A stretch of DNA of 64,000 bases, from the NCBI GenBank assembly GCA_038744685.1, contig JBCDMB010000006.1, positions 32,176 to 96,175 on the forward strand, in the 5' to 3' direction. The stretch comes from Verrucomicrobiota bacterium. Lineage in GTDB: Bacteria > Verrucomicrobiota > Verrucomicrobiia > Opitutales > Puniceicoccaceae. Position numbers and translations under genes: made by a program. Of the stretch, positions 9,272 to 20,065 are shown in pieces (positions within the stretch are counted from its first letter, which is position 1; each line of letters begins with the position of its first letter). The notes beneath the pieces are model-generated. The model was not told the DNA's origin and searched no databases. It saw nothing but the letters and a program-made list of their open reading frames with translations.

Positions 9272-9487
9272 TCAGGAAGCCGGGGTCATAGAAAACAAGC
9301 CTGCACCCGGACCGATCCGGGCGGAGGCAAGAGAGCAAGGAGCTGCACAAGATATCATTGACCTTCCACCTTGCGTTGACCGTTCGATCAGTTCAAACCC
9401 AAATTCTCCCCTTCTCAAAAAACTGAGGACTCCTCTTACGATCTGTTTTTTCTTTCCCTGGGCACTAGTTTTGCTCTCAATTCAGGC

Positions 9488-9904
9488 GTGGTAAGGATGC
9501 GAAAAAAGGGCCCGGAGCCCGAGGAGTTCCAAATGGCTCCGATGATCGACATGGTCTTTCTACTTCTCGTTTTCTTCATGACGGTCAGCACCCTCGCCCA
9601 AGCCCAGAAAAGAGTCCCTCTGGATCTCCCCGAGAGTCTAGAGGCAGAGGTCCCCGACGATCTTTCCAACCGGACTCCGATCTCAGTGAAAGCCGATGGC
9701 ACCGTGTACTGGGGTGCGACGGAAACTGAGCTGGAGGTCGTGACAGAACGGCTCGAATCTCTCCTTTCCGACGAGCCTGAGCTGCAGATCCAGCTGCGAG
9801 CCGATCGGACTACCCCTTTTTCCGAGGTGAAGAAAGTTCTCGAGGCTTGTGCGGAAGCAGGTGCCTACGAAGTAATCTACTCGACCTATGAGTCGGGCTC
9901 TTGA
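9488..9904 (+). CDS. ExbD/TolR-family biopolymer transport protein (copy 1)
   Basis: A 138-aa protein with the ExbD pattern: a short cytoplasmic N-terminus, one TM helix with the conserved proton-channel Asp in MAPMIDMVFLLLVFFM, then a periplasmic domain ending in VKKVLEACAEAGAYEVIYST. ExbD works with a pentameric ExbB to convert proton-motive force into motion of a TonB- or Tol-type partner. The frame opens at GTG 9488; an ATG at 9497 is an alternative start. It is followed after 3 bp by a second ExbD. No ExbB gene lies next to it. Confidence 0.88.
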   Translation: MVRMRKKGPEPEEFQMAPMIDMVFLLLVFFMTVSTLAQAQKRVPLDLPESLEAEVPDDLSNRTPISVKADGTVYWGATETELEVVTERLESLLSDEPELQIQLRADRTTPFSEVKKVLEACAEAGAYEVIYSTYESGS

Positions 9905-9907
9905 GTC

Positions 9908-10354
9908 ATGGCCCGCCTGAAGAAAAAGAAGCAGCCGAAACCGGAGATCCAAATCGCTCCGATGATCGATTGTGTCTTTCTCCTTCTGATCTACTTCATG
10001 GTATCGGCAACCTTGGAAAAACAGGAAGCTGATCTGTCCTTTCAGTTGCCTGGAACCATTGAGCAAACGGAAGCACTCGAAATTCCGGATGAACAGATTA
10101 TCGAGATTCGTGAAGACGGGCAGGTCATCGTCAATGATTTCGCCTACGATTCACCCGATGCAATTCAGCTGATCGAGCTGACGGCGATGCTCACACGTTT
10201 CAAGGAAACCTCCTCAGCGAACCAAGTTGAAGCGATCGTCACCATTTCCCCTGCCGATTTGGCTCTACACGAAACGATCGTCCGCGTCATGGACGCTTGT
10301 GCGATCGCTGGAATTGACTCCGTTAACTTTGCGTTAGGGGATACGGAGACCTAG
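9908..10354 (+). CDS. ExbD/TolR-family biopolymer transport protein (copy 2)
   Basis: A 148-aa paralogue of the preceding gene, with the same opening (KPEIQIAPMIDCVFLLLIYFM, essential Asp in the TM) and a periplasmic domain ending VRVMDACAIAGIDSVNFALG. The 3-bp spacing to copy 1 means co-translation. The two may form an ExbD heterodimer in an ExbB pore supplied from elsewhere. The only ExbB in the window is at 17290-17868, beside its own ExbD. Confidence 0.88.
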   Translation: MARLKKKKQPKPEIQIAPMIDCVFLLLIYFMVSATLEKQEADLSFQLPGTIEQTEALEIPDEQIIEIREDGQVIVNDFAYDSPDAIQLIELTAMLTRFKETSSANQVEAIVTISPADLALHETIVRVMDACAIAGIDSVNFALGDTET

Positions 10355-10403
10355 AGGGCGGGCTCAACCCTCAAGAGTCGGGGCTCAAGCCGATTTGAGG
10401 AAC

Positions 10404-10616
10404 CTACCGGTCATCTTCCACACGAAAGATTGGCTCAGCACCTTCTTCTCGAGCTCGGGTATTTTCCTGTGTGATTTGATCACGCAAAGAACCTCCGGTC
10501 TCATCTCCCTCTGCTGCGTCGATTAGCGGATCCGCTTTAATTCCGTATTCAGAGTTCGACGCACAACCCAAAGCGAAAAGAGCAAAGATGAAAGTAAGAA
10601 GAACGCCACGCATCAT
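10404..10616 (-). CDS. Small lipoprotein
   Basis: A 70-aa protein with a signal peptide and lipobox (FALFALGC, lipidated Cys at 18). The mature part is about 52 residues, acidic and hydrophilic (KADPLIDAAEGDE, RDQITQENTRAREEG). It lies 74 bp downstream of the LptD-like gene on the same strand. A role beside the outer-membrane barrel is possible by position only. No family recognised. Confidence 0.65.
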   Translation of the reverse strand: MMRGVLLTFIFALFALGCASNSEYGIKADPLIDAAEGDETGGSLRDQITQENTRAREEGAEPIFRVEDDR

Positions 10617-10690
10617 GGATCAGAGAATGGCTGCTCTGTCCTGAGTACGCAAGCTTGAGAAGTCGAAGCGACTTCGTCGATAAAAGCGTA

Positions 10691-13096
10691 TCAAAACAGA
10701 AGACTGGTCACCGAAACATTGAACTGAAAATCACTCTCCCGAGTATCGTCACGTCGAAAAATCACTCTGGTCTCTAACTCCCATGCGTTACCCACACGTC
10801 GACGCCACCCGTAAGACTGTTTCGTGATCTTCTGGCTCTGGCCATTGTAACGCATCTCAAACAAGAATCGGTTTTTTCGATTAAAGGCGATCGAAGCATC
10901 CCAAAGTAGTTGATTGACCTGGCGTTGCAGTGACTGGAAATACCAGCGGCTATCCCAACGGTCACCGTCTCGCAACGCGAGTCCAGGAACCAGTTCCGTT
11001 AGCGTTAAACGATTGGTATCCAAACGGGTAAACAAGTCGAACGAGACCCAGCTTGCTGGCTTAGCGGAAGCGACCACCATTGAGTTGTTGGGTCGGCTCG
11101 ACCCTTCACTTCGCCCTTCGATCCAATCTTGGTAAACCGAAATTGCACCCAAGGCACGCAACTGACCCGGTTCCCCGTAGGTTCCCGCAAGAATCCGATT
11201 CTCCCAACCAACTCGAAGGATCTGCTCCGCACCGGGATCGGACCGGTAGATCAGGTTGGTAAAGCCAAGGGGATCGACTCCGCTAGTATAAACGTCCGGC
11301 TGGATCTGCGGTATCTCGTCAACTGCCAATCCGGAAAGTGGCAAGTATCGATACCCCAAGACAGGCCTCGTCTGGTGCAATAGTCCATCGACGTTCCAAA
11401 CTCTACTCTTCGTATCCCACCGTCGGTTGAAATCGAGGCCTGCATCGAAACCTACCTCAAATAGGGTCGAGGATCCTTCTGAGCCGGTTGTGCTGCCAGA
11501 AAAGTTTTCATACACCCGTTGCCTCACTCCCGCTACGGGTTCAATCGTCACCCAGGAAGCAGTTGGTAAAACCGTGCTCAGCCGATAAGCCGCTTCCAGT
11601 CGATCGGCTTCGGCCTCGGTGGAGTTGTCTGAGTCTGCCCTGCGAAGCCGACCGTAGCCAAGCCAACCCTCCTGGACGATATCCGTTTTGCCCAGTGGGA
11701 GAGGATTGAGAGCCACCGAAACGGAAGGGATCGCCTCGATTGACTCCGTCATATCGAGAGTCCGGAACCGACCGAGGGCCGAGAATGAAAACGGTCCGAA
11801 CGGAACAAAAACCTCGGAGAAGGAATCCGGAGCGAAATAGCGACTTTCGAGACCGGGCCGAAAATCTCGTAAGACCTCGGTATCAGACCGAGCCTCAAAC
11901 TGATTCACGAAACTCCACGAGCCACGACGGTTTCCCAAACCCTGCGCCAAGGCATACCCCCGGGAAGAACCGATTGGATCTCCGAACCGGTCCACTCCTC
12001 TCAAACTCGATCCTCCCCGGTCCGAAATATATCCGCTGAATAACGATCCGCTCGTGTAATACTCTCCGCTTTCTGAAGACCGCTGCCACGAAAAATTAGG
12101 GGACAACATGACGCCTCTTTTGCTGTAGAGGGAGACTTCCGGCATGAGGTAAAATGTGGGAGATACACTGAAACCGAGACCGATTTCGGCATAGGTCCCC
12201 AGGTTATCGCTAAAACCACCCCCAAGATCGAAGCGAATTCCCAGGTCCCAGTCACGAAGCCATGCGCGAGGAAGGTAAAGGATAGGAACAGGACCCACTC
12301 CGAGCGTCACTCCGTAGAGTGAAATATATTCTTTACCTCGCGCATGACGGATTTCTCGGGCCGAAATCCGCGGTCCCCAGTCAGACGGCTCACTCAGGTA
12401 GACGGTAGCATCCGTCAAGGTTGCTCCAACGACATCACCGCTGACTGAGTCCGCTTCTAGAAGGAAGACTCCACTCCCTGCGGCAACACCCTCGGCAGCC
12501 AATGATCCTTCCTCAGTGGCCACGACATCAAGTTTCTCGGCAATCATTCGACCCCTTGGAAATCGAGCAGCCACCCTACCATCGGCCTGAATCGAACGAT
12601 CAGCGATCCCGAGACTTCCCCGATGGGCCTCGAGAATAAAAGGAGCGTCGCCGTAAGATCTCGGCCACCAGGCCTCAAAAAAGTCCCCTCTGCCCTGCAA
12701 GTCTGGATCGACAAATTCGGCCTCCAGGTTGTCCAGAACCATACCACCGCGGAGGAGGATCAGCCCTTCTCCACGATTCCAGACGACCTCACCTGCTTCC
12801 ATTCGATAGGGACCGTAGGCCGCCTCGACCGGACCCGTTGCAGAGATTGTATCCGTCGAGAAATCATAATCCATTGTCCCGGATGAGAGAAACCGAAGTG
12901 GTCCCGATGGCAGCTCTGGCTCATCCGAAGCCGAAAGAGAACCAAGGGCACCTCCGACCACCAAAAGAGAGCACAAGACAAAACGAATTCGTATCCATTC
13001 TGTGGAGATCGCGAAAATTATCTGAAGAAAAACGACCTTGGCGCCAAGACCAGACTCTCCCCTTCGCGAAGGGGAATGTATTGAAGTGCCAATCAT
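10691..13096 (-). CDS. LptD/OstA-like outer-membrane beta-barrel protein
   Basis: From the ATG at 13096 this is 801 aa. A signal-peptide-like segment (IRFVLCSLLVVGGALGSLSA) precedes an OstA/LptA-like beta-jellyroll (GTMDYDFSTDTISATGPVEA, YRMEAGEVVWNRGEGLILLR) and then a long barrel (FDLGGGFSDNLGTYAEIGLG, PTFYLMPEVSLYS) ending in the aromatic LLF. This is the layout of LptD, which inserts LPS into the outer membrane. Divergence from the proteobacterial protein is large, so the exact role is inferred. The open frame extends to 13291, but that would run through the divergent glgB start. The first 66 extra residues are not protein-like, so I take the internal ATG. Confidence 0.75.
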   Translation of the reverse strand: MIGTSIHSPSRRGESGLGAKVVFLQIIFAISTEWIRIRFVLCSLLVVGGALGSLSASDEPELPSGPLRFLSSGTMDYDFSTDTISATGPVEAAYGPYRMEAGEVVWNRGEGLILLRGGMVLDNLEAEFVDPDLQGRGDFFEAWWPRSYGDAPFILEAHRGSLGIADRSIQADGRVAARFPRGRMIAEKLDVVATEEGSLAAEGVAAGSGVFLLEADSVSGDVVGATLTDATVYLSEPSDWGPRISAREIRHARGKEYISLYGVTLGVGPVPILYLPRAWLRDWDLGIRFDLGGGFSDNLGTYAEIGLGFSVSPTFYLMPEVSLYSKRGVMLSPNFSWQRSSESGEYYTSGSLFSGYISDRGGSSLRGVDRFGDPIGSSRGYALAQGLGNRRGSWSFVNQFEARSDTEVLRDFRPGLESRYFAPDSFSEVFVPFGPFSFSALGRFRTLDMTESIEAIPSVSVALNPLPLGKTDIVQEGWLGYGRLRRADSDNSTEAEADRLEAAYRLSTVLPTASWVTIEPVAGVRQRVYENFSGSTTGSEGSSTLFEVGFDAGLDFNRRWDTKSRVWNVDGLLHQTRPVLGYRYLPLSGLAVDEIPQIQPDVYTSGVDPLGFTNLIYRSDPGAEQILRVGWENRILAGTYGEPGQLRALGAISVYQDWIEGRSEGSSRPNNSMVVASAKPASWVSFDLFTRLDTNRLTLTELVPGLALRDGDRWDSRWYFQSLQRQVNQLLWDASIAFNRKNRFLFEMRYNGQSQKITKQSYGWRRRVGNAWELETRVIFRRDDTRESDFQFNVSVTSLLF

Positions 13097-13153
13097 TCCG
13101 TGTCTATAGTTCAACCATTGCGCGCAATGCGCTCCAACCCTAAAGCTATCGAT

Positions 13154-15373
<2,220 letters not shown>

Positions 15374-15384
15374 CGCAAAAGCTA

Positions 15385-15413
15385 TTGACACTAGCGCCGA
15401 AAAATTGATCCTT
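15385..15413 (+). promoter_or_regulatory. Candidate sigma-70 promoter for rpmJ-rpmE2
   Basis: A perfect TTGACA (15385-15390) lies 38 bp before the L36 start and just after glgB. The -10 region 17-18 bp downstream (ATCCTT/TCCTTT) is weak. No dyad resembling a Zur box is obvious around it. Confidence 0.4.
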
Positions 15414-15427
15414 TCCCGTTTTTCGCC

Positions 15428-15553
15428 ATGAAAGTCGTCTCTTCCATCAAGTCCCTGAAGCACCGTCATCCTGACTGCCAAGTGGTTCGTCGGCGCGGTC
15501 GCATCTACGTTATTTGCAAGACCAACCCTCGCTTCAAAGCCCGCCAGGGTTGA
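15428..15553 (+). CDS. rpmJ: 50S ribosomal protein L36 (zinc-independent form)
   Basis: A 41-aa basic protein, read directly from the sequence: [18 protein letters not shown], then [19 protein letters not shown], ending ARQG. The family core is clear. The zinc ribbon CxxC...CxxxxH of the common form is missing: only C17 and C32 remain and no CxxC pair exists. This is the C-minus, zinc-independent type that some bacteria use under zinc limitation. It is followed after 22 bp by the type B L31 gene, also a zinc-independent form. Confidence 0.93.
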   Translation: MKVVSSIKSLKHRHPDCQVVRRRGRIYVICKTNPRFKARQG

Positions 15554-15575
15554 TTTACCAAAGAGAACAAGACCG

Positions 15576-15827
15576 ATGAAAAAAGACATCCATCCCGACT
15601 ACGGTCCTACTTGCTTTGTCGACGTTTCGACCGGTAATCGCTTCCTCACTCAGTCGACCGTTAAGGCTGACAAGACTGAGGACATTGATGGCGTATCGCA
15701 CAAGATGATTATCTGTGACATCACTTCTGACTCTCACCCGGTTTTCACCGGTGAGAAACGGTTTGTCGACACGGCCGGGCGGGTTGAAAAATTCCAGAAG
15801 AAATTCAGCCGCGGTCGGCGCGGGTAG
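15576..15827 (+). CDS. rpmE2: 50S ribosomal protein L31 type B
   Basis: An 83-aa protein: MKKDIHPDYGPTCFVDVSTG, then FLTQSTVKADKTED, SHPVFTGEKRFVDTAGRVEK and FQKKFSRGRRG. The TGEKRFVDTAGRVEKFQKK end and 80+ aa length mark type B L31. The CxxC zinc pair of type A is absent. It is co-transcribed with L36. The two together are a typical zinc-sparing cassette, although in Verrucomicrobia they might simply be the only copies. Confidence 0.95.
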   Translation: MKKDIHPDYGPTCFVDVSTGNRFLTQSTVKADKTEDIDGVSHKMIICDITSDSHPVFTGEKRFVDTAGRVEKFQKKFSRGRRG

Positions 15828-15829
15828 TC

Positions 15830-15980
15830 TTCCGCCGGTAAAGATGTGGCGGAGATTTAATCCTCCGTTACGAGCGGGACAGGGTCTTATTCATCGACGA
15901 TGGAGTCCGTCTGAAATTCTAGGTGATCGAGGCGTAAAGCCTCATCCTACAAAATGACTCTGTAGAAGAGGGTTCATCCC
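15830..15980. repeat. Intergenic cluster of short hairpins
   Basis: The space between rpmE2 and the porin gene carries several small inverted repeats. TCCGCC/GGCGGA pairs 15831-15836 with 15848-15853 and could be an rpmE2 terminator without a long T-run. AGGTGATCGAGGC pairs with GCCTCATCCT around GTAAA near 15921-15950. GAGGG-TTCAT-CCCTC lies near 15969-15983. Similar G/C-rich arms with short TAAA or TCA loops recur in the other intergenic elements of this window. Confidence 0.5.
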
Positions 15981-16063
15981 TCGAGAAAAGAGCCGCGCCA
16001 ACAGTCCTCGGTGGTTGGCCTTATAAGCAACCGCGTCGCTAAGTGCTCAAGGGTGGGATACTC

Positions 16064-16804
16064 TCAAAACCCAAAGCTGACCGAAGCACCCCAATACAAG
16101 AAATCAGTGTATCCGCTGTCTTCCCGTCCTGAGTAACGCACTCCCAACGAGGCGCTGGAGGCCACGTTGATTTCATAGATCAGATCTAAATAGGTCAAAA
16201 AATACACGTAACTGTTTCTCGGCTCTCCCGGAACCTGATCGCTATTGGCATCATTCTCCTGTGCGGCACCCGCATACAATCCTCCCCTGAGAAAACTCCT
16301 TTCCGCAACCTTCACTCGATGGGACAAGGATGCCTCGACGAGAAACTGCTCAAAGGTGAAGTTATAAAAGGCAAACAAACCGGGTTGCAGGGGTAAATCT
16401 GCAAAGACCCCGAGGAAAGGCTCCTTCTCACGATTCGGAGTCGCACCCTCATCTGGATACCAGTAGTAGGTGAATCCCGCCGTAGCTGCAAAAATCGGTG
16501 AAAGCGGCACACTGTATCCGGCGTAAATATTCACCTCATCAGAGGCATCTCCTCCAATATCCTGGCTGGCCCAAACTCCAATATAGACATCTCCGGAACC
16601 AAGAGGGTGCCCTGCTTCAAGACTGGGTTGAAACGACTCGTCTCCCTGTTTCTCCCCTCGGAATACATACTCGGATTCAAACGAAAGAATAGTGGAAAGG
16701 GACAGGTTCTGCAAAGGATCGTCCTGGCCATGGAGCGGGATGAACCCAAGGAAAATCAAAAGAAAAAACCACCGAAACAACGTCAAACTTCGAACTTCCA
16801 ACAT
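16064..16804 (-). CDS. TorF-like putative porin
   Basis: From the ATG at 16804 the protein is 246 aa: a signal peptide (SLTLFRWFFLLIFLGFIPLH, cut near HGQ-DD) and a small beta-barrel with family features FESEYVFRGEKQGDESFQPS, GDVYIGVWASQDIGG, EVNIYAGYSVPLS and the C-terminal YWGASVSFGF ending in Phe. These resemble the TorF/Gcw_chp porin family. A longer frame to 16882 only reads through a low-complexity DNA repeat (RRLLNVERRGGVGSWMLEVR), so it is rejected as coding. The gene lies directly downstream of an ExbB-ExbD pair and may be co-transcribed with it. Confidence 0.78.
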   Translation of the reverse strand: MLEVRSLTLFRWFFLLIFLGFIPLHGQDDPLQNLSLSTILSFESEYVFRGEKQGDESFQPSLEAGHPLGSGDVYIGVWASQDIGGDASDEVNIYAGYSVPLSPIFAATAGFTYYWYPDEGATPNREKEPFLGVFADLPLQPGLFAFYNFTFEQFLVEASLSHRVKVAERSFLRGGLYAGAAQENDANSDQVPGEPRNSYVYFLTYLDLIYEINVASSASLGVRYSGREDSGYTDFLYWGASVSFGF

Positions 16805-16860
16805 CCAACTTCCAACACCACCTCGACGCTCAACGTTCAAAAGTCGACGTTCGACGCCAG
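16783..16860. repeat. Low-complexity 'NVERR/SWMLEVRS' DNA repeat
   Basis: Tandem-like degenerate copies of CTTCCAAC/CTTCGAAC and CGACGTTCAA/CGACGCTCAA units. Translated on the minus strand they give the RLLNVERRGGVGSWMLEVRS-type peptide that recurs between genes in many Verrucomicrobia genomes (from memory). It spans the start region of the porin gene and the gap before exbD. A shorter related stretch (CGTTCAAAGTTCA) lies at 17985-17997. Confidence 0.55.
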
Positions 16861-16885
16861 CCATCCTTGTTCCTACCTCCATCTC

Positions 16886-17293
16886 CTACTCTGTCTCCCG
16901 CGATTGAATTCGTATCGCGTTCAGGTTGGCTTGACGCGACCAATCCATGACCTGGGTAACGATCCGCAGCGGCGTTTCCTCATGTGCTGCCAGCAGGACT
17001 TTTCGGTCAGGATTAGCCTGACCAGCCAACCGTAGGGCAGTTTGCAAACTGTCAGCATCGACCGCCTGCTCGTTGAGGAAGAAATCACCGTTTTGGTCGA
17101 CCACTAAACGCAGGTCACCACGAGATTCGCTCGTTCCAGCGGTCTCAATCTCAGGAAGCTCGAGGTTAAGCACCTTTTGATCCCTAAACTGCATAGTCAT
17201 TAGGAAAAAGAAGATTAAGACCATCAGAACGTCGACCAAAGGAACGATGTTGATCTCGGCCCTTCGCTTCCTTGTGCGGGAACGAAGGCTCAT
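16886..17293 (-). CDS. exbD: ExbD/TolR-family protein
   Basis: A 135-aa inner-membrane protein. The basic start RSRTRKRRAEINIVPLVDVL is followed by a single TM with the proton-channel Asp in PLVDVLMVLIFFFLM and a periplasmic domain with ELPEIETAGTSE and RIVTQVMDWSRQANLNAIRI. It overlaps the ExbB gene by 4 bp, so the two form one motor unit. The porin gene follows after 81 bp. Confidence 0.92.
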   Translation of the reverse strand: MSLRSRTRKRRAEINIVPLVDVLMVLIFFFLMTMQFRDQKVLNLELPEIETAGTSESRGDLRLVVDQNGDFFLNEQAVDADSLQTALRLAGQANPDRKVLLAAHEETPLRIVTQVMDWSRQANLNAIRIQSRETE

Positions 17294-17868
17294 TGAACCT
17301 CTCCCGAAGACGGCTTCGCAACCAGATGCTCGACGACAACTTCGAGACGCGCTGCATGGGTATCCACGCGACGATTGAAATACGCCGAAGCCACTAGAGC
17401 AGGGATTGCAATAGCAAGCCCAAGGATAGTCGTCGTTAAGGCCAAGGAGATTCCCGCCACGAACTGCTCTGGGTTGGGGATCCCTGGCTGCTCCGAAAAC
17501 GTCGCAAATACCTCCACCAATCCAGTAACCGTGCCAAGAAGGCCGACTAAAGGAGCCGCGCTAACCACGAAGTCGAGGATGAAAAGCCCACGCTCCAAAC
17601 GGGTGACCTGCAGCTTGGCGAAAGCTTGGAAGGTCTCTGGAGTCGGCGAATGTTTCAGATAAAACCGAACCAGCTCCGCAGCGATTGACCGATCATTTTC
17701 CCGAAGCTCCGGCAATTTCCCCTCAAAGAGCGAGGCCTTCTGATAGCTCGGAACAACCGCAGCTTCCCGGAGGACAATTAACCTCTCGACGATAATAACA
17801 CCCGCCAGAATGGAAAAGGCGCCGAGAGGATAAAGAAAGTAACCAGCTTCTTGGAGGAACGATAGCAT
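17290..17868 (-). CDS. exbB: MotA/TolQ/ExbB proton channel protein
   Basis: A 192-aa protein with three TM helices: about 10-30 (YFLYPLGAFSILAGVIIVER), 100-125 (FVVSAAPLVGLLGTVTGLVE) and 140-165 (AGISLALTTTILGLAIAIPA). The conserved proton-path segment with Thr residues (AGISLALTTT) is present. It forms the pentameric channel around the ExbD dimer coded next. The pair would energise an outer-membrane transporter through a TonB-like protein; one candidate partner is at 51024-52097. Confidence 0.93.
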   Translation of the reverse strand: MLSFLQEAGYFLYPLGAFSILAGVIIVERLIVLREAAVVPSYQKASLFEGKLPELRENDRSIAAELVRFYLKHSPTPETFQAFAKLQVTRLERGLFILDFVVSAAPLVGLLGTVTGLVEVFATFSEQPGIPNPEQFVAGISLALTTTILGLAIAIPALVASAYFNRRVDTHAARLEVVVEHLVAKPSSGEVQ

Positions 17869-17996
17869 CCGACAGCGATCATCGATTTCACACGGCTACC
17901 GTCAATGGGAAACAGTGGAGACTGGCCCCTCGGTCGATCGGTTCCTCGTTTTTCGGTTCCTGTCTTTCAACAATAGACGTTTAGCGTTCAAAGTTC

Positions 17997-18018
17997 ACTA
18001 TCCCGGAACCGGGATAGT
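17997..18018. terminator. 22-bp perfect palindrome downstream of leuD
   Basis: ACTATCCCGG and CCGGGATAGT flank AA, giving a very stable hairpin 14 bp past the leuD stop on the minus strand. The following minus-strand bases (GAACTTTGAAC) are not a clean T-run, so termination is possible but unproven. A dyad operator for the ExbB unit is an alternative. Confidence 0.4.
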
Positions 18019-18031
18019 TTACCTCCAGCCA

Positions 18032-18628
18032 CTAAACGTAAGGTAATGCCTCAGCGACTGCGTCGACTCCCTTCTCGTTCTCGAGAAGCTCTGCAATCGC
18101 ATCCCATCGGCCTTCAATCAATCCATCTCGAGCCGACGCGGGGATATGCCCATCGTACACCTTGTCACCCGCATGAACCGTTAGGTTTTCCACGTGAAGG
18201 GTGATTGGAGTCTGATGATCTTTTTCAAGCATTTCCGAAATCTCGAAGAGACCCGCCCTATTGAGCGTCATACATGGCATTCCGAGCGTAATTGAATTTC
18301 CAAAGAAAATTTCCGCAAAACTCTCTGCCAATACGCCCCGAAAACCAAAGCGATAGAGCGACTGCGGAGCGTGTTCACGGGAGCTCCCACACCCAAAGTT
18401 CGCCCCAGAGACGAGGATGGATGCATCCCCGTAGCGTTCATCGTTCAATATGTGGTCTTTGTCCCTACCATCCTCATGTTTTCGAACATCATAGAACGCG
18501 TAGTCTCCAAGACCGTCAAAAGTAACGCACTTCATGAAGCGAGCCGGAATGATCCGGTCCGTATCAATATCGTCACCCATGACGTGAACGCCCAACCCGT
18601 GGATTTTGGAAATTTTTTCTAGTGCCAT
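18032..18628 (-). CDS. leuD: 3-isopropylmalate dehydratase small subunit
   Basis: A 198-aa protein with the swivelling-domain hallmarks: VMGDDIDTDRIIPARFMK near the start and GANFGCGSSREHAPQSLYRF in the middle, then GVLAESFAEIFFGNSITLGM. With LeuC it isomerises 2- to 3-isopropylmalate in leucine synthesis. It lies 12 bp after leuC. Other leu genes (leuA, leuB) are not in the window. Homoaconitase or citramalate-type relatives cannot be excluded by motif alone. Confidence 0.93.
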   Translation of the reverse strand: MALEKISKIHGLGVHVMGDDIDTDRIIPARFMKCVTFDGLGDYAFYDVRKHEDGRDKDHILNDERYGDASILVSGANFGCGSSREHAPQSLYRFGFRGVLAESFAEIFFGNSITLGMPCMTLNRAGLFEISEMLEKDHQTPITLHVENLTVHAGDKVYDGHIPASARDGLIEGRWDAIAELLENEKGVDAVAEALPYV

Positions 18629-18640
18629 CTTCTTATCCTC

Positions 18641-20065
18641 CTAAGCTGCTGACTGACTGATTTCAAATAGCTCTCGAGCGTCAGTAATCTCTCCAGTTAC
18701 TGCTGCTGCGATTACCATTATTGGGCTCATGAGCATGGTTCTCCCGGTCGGACTTCCCTGCCTTCCCTTGAAGTTACGATTGCTGGAGCTCGCGCACAGT
18801 TGATTCCCAATCAGCTTATCGGGGTTCATAGCCAAGCACATAGAACACCCTGCCCCTCTCCATTCGAAACCTGCGTCTGAAAAGATTTTGTTGAGTCCCT
18901 TCTTCTCGGCGATCGAGGCTACCACCTGCGAGCCGGGAACAACGATCGCCTTCACCCCTTTAGCGACTTTTCGGCCTTTCAGGTAATGGGCCGCTTCCTC
19001 CAAATCTGACAACCGTCCGTTGGTGCAGCTACCGAGGAAAGCCACGTCGATAGGAGTTCCCGCAATCGGCGCACCGGGCACCAGTGACATGTGCTCAATA
19101 GCTTCTTCGGCCGTGCCACGGTCTTTTTCGGGAAGCTCTGATGGAATTGGAATATTCTGATCCACGAAAATCGCCTGCCCCGGAGTGATTCCCCAAGTCA
19201 CGGTTGGCAAAATATCTTCACCACGAATATTGACGACATCGTCGTAAACACAGTCTGGATCAGAACGAACCGACTTCCAACGCTCGACTGCGGACTCCCA
19301 ATCCTTAGGGGCGTAGGGCCGGCCCTTCAGGTACTCGAAAGTAGTCTCATCCGGATTTACATATCCGCATCGAGCACCGCCCTCGATCGACATGTTGCAA
19401 ACCGTCATTCGCTCTTCCTGAGTAAAGTTATCAAAGACATCTCCACCGTATTCGTAGGCGAAGCCAATTCCCCCATTCACTCCTAGAATGCGGATGATGT
19501 GCAAGATCACGTCCTTCGCGTAAACCCCGGGGGAAAGTTGACCATCAACGTTGATCCGGCGCACTTTCAGCTTGGACATGGCAAGGGTCTGGGTAGCCAG
19601 AACGTCACGCACTTGGCTTGTTCCGATTCCAAATGCGATCGCTCCGAAAGCACCGTGGGTCGACGTATGCGAATCCCCACAGGCAATCGTCATTCCCGGC
19701 TGAGTGATTCCCTGCTCTGGACCTATAATGTGAACGATACCCTGTTTGCCAGAATCCGTATCAAAGAAAGTAATGTTGTTCTCACGACAGTTCTTCCGCA
19801 GCTCCTTTATCATCGCATCAGCGAGATCGTCGGAATAGGGTTCCATTCGTTCATCAGTGGGAACGATATGATCCACAGTTGCGAATGTGCGGTGTGGGTA
19901 GCGGACGGGGAGGTCAAGATCCTTGAGCATGCCGAAGGCCTGAGGACTTGTGACCTCGTGGATCAAGTGGGTGCCGATGAGAAGTTGGGAGCGTCCGTCG
20001 GAAAGTTTACCAACCTCGTGGGCGTCCCACACTTTTTCGAAAAGACTTTTGGGTGTGTGTATCAT
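18641..20065 (-). CDS. leuC: 3-isopropylmalate dehydratase large subunit
   Basis: A 474-aa aconitase-superfamily enzyme from the ATG at 20065 ([20 protein letters not shown]). An upstream frame to 20125 adds 20 residues with no family match. Fe-S cysteines are in [12 protein letters not shown] and [13 protein letters not shown]. Other conserved blocks are [20 protein letters not shown] and [15 protein letters not shown]. It binds a [4Fe-4S] cluster and pairs with LeuD encoded 12 bp downstream. No leader peptide rich in Leu codons was seen upstream. Confidence 0.95.
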   Translation of the reverse strand: MIHTPKSLFEKVWDAHEVGKLSDGRSQLLIGTHLIHEVTSPQAFGMLKDLDLPVRYPHRTFATVDHIVPTDERMEPYSDDLADAMIKELRKNCRENNITFFDTDSGKQGIVHIIGPEQGITQPGMTIACGDSHTSTHGAFGAIAFGIGTSQVRDVLATQTLAMSKLKVRRINVDGQLSPGVYAKDVILHIIRILGVNGGIGFAYEYGGDVFDNFTQEERMTVCNMSIEGGARCGYVNPDETTFEYLKGRPYAPKDWESAVERWKSVRSDPDCVYDDVVNIRGEDILPTVTWGITPGQAIFVDQNIPIPSELPEKDRGTAEEAIEHMSLVPGAPIAGTPIDVAFLGSCTNGRLSDLEEAAHYLKGRKVAKGVKAIVVPGSQVVASIAEKKGLNKIFSDAGFEWRGAGCSMCLAMNPDKLIGNQLCASSSNRNFKGRQGSPTGRTMLMSPIMVIAAAVTGEITDARELFEISQSAA

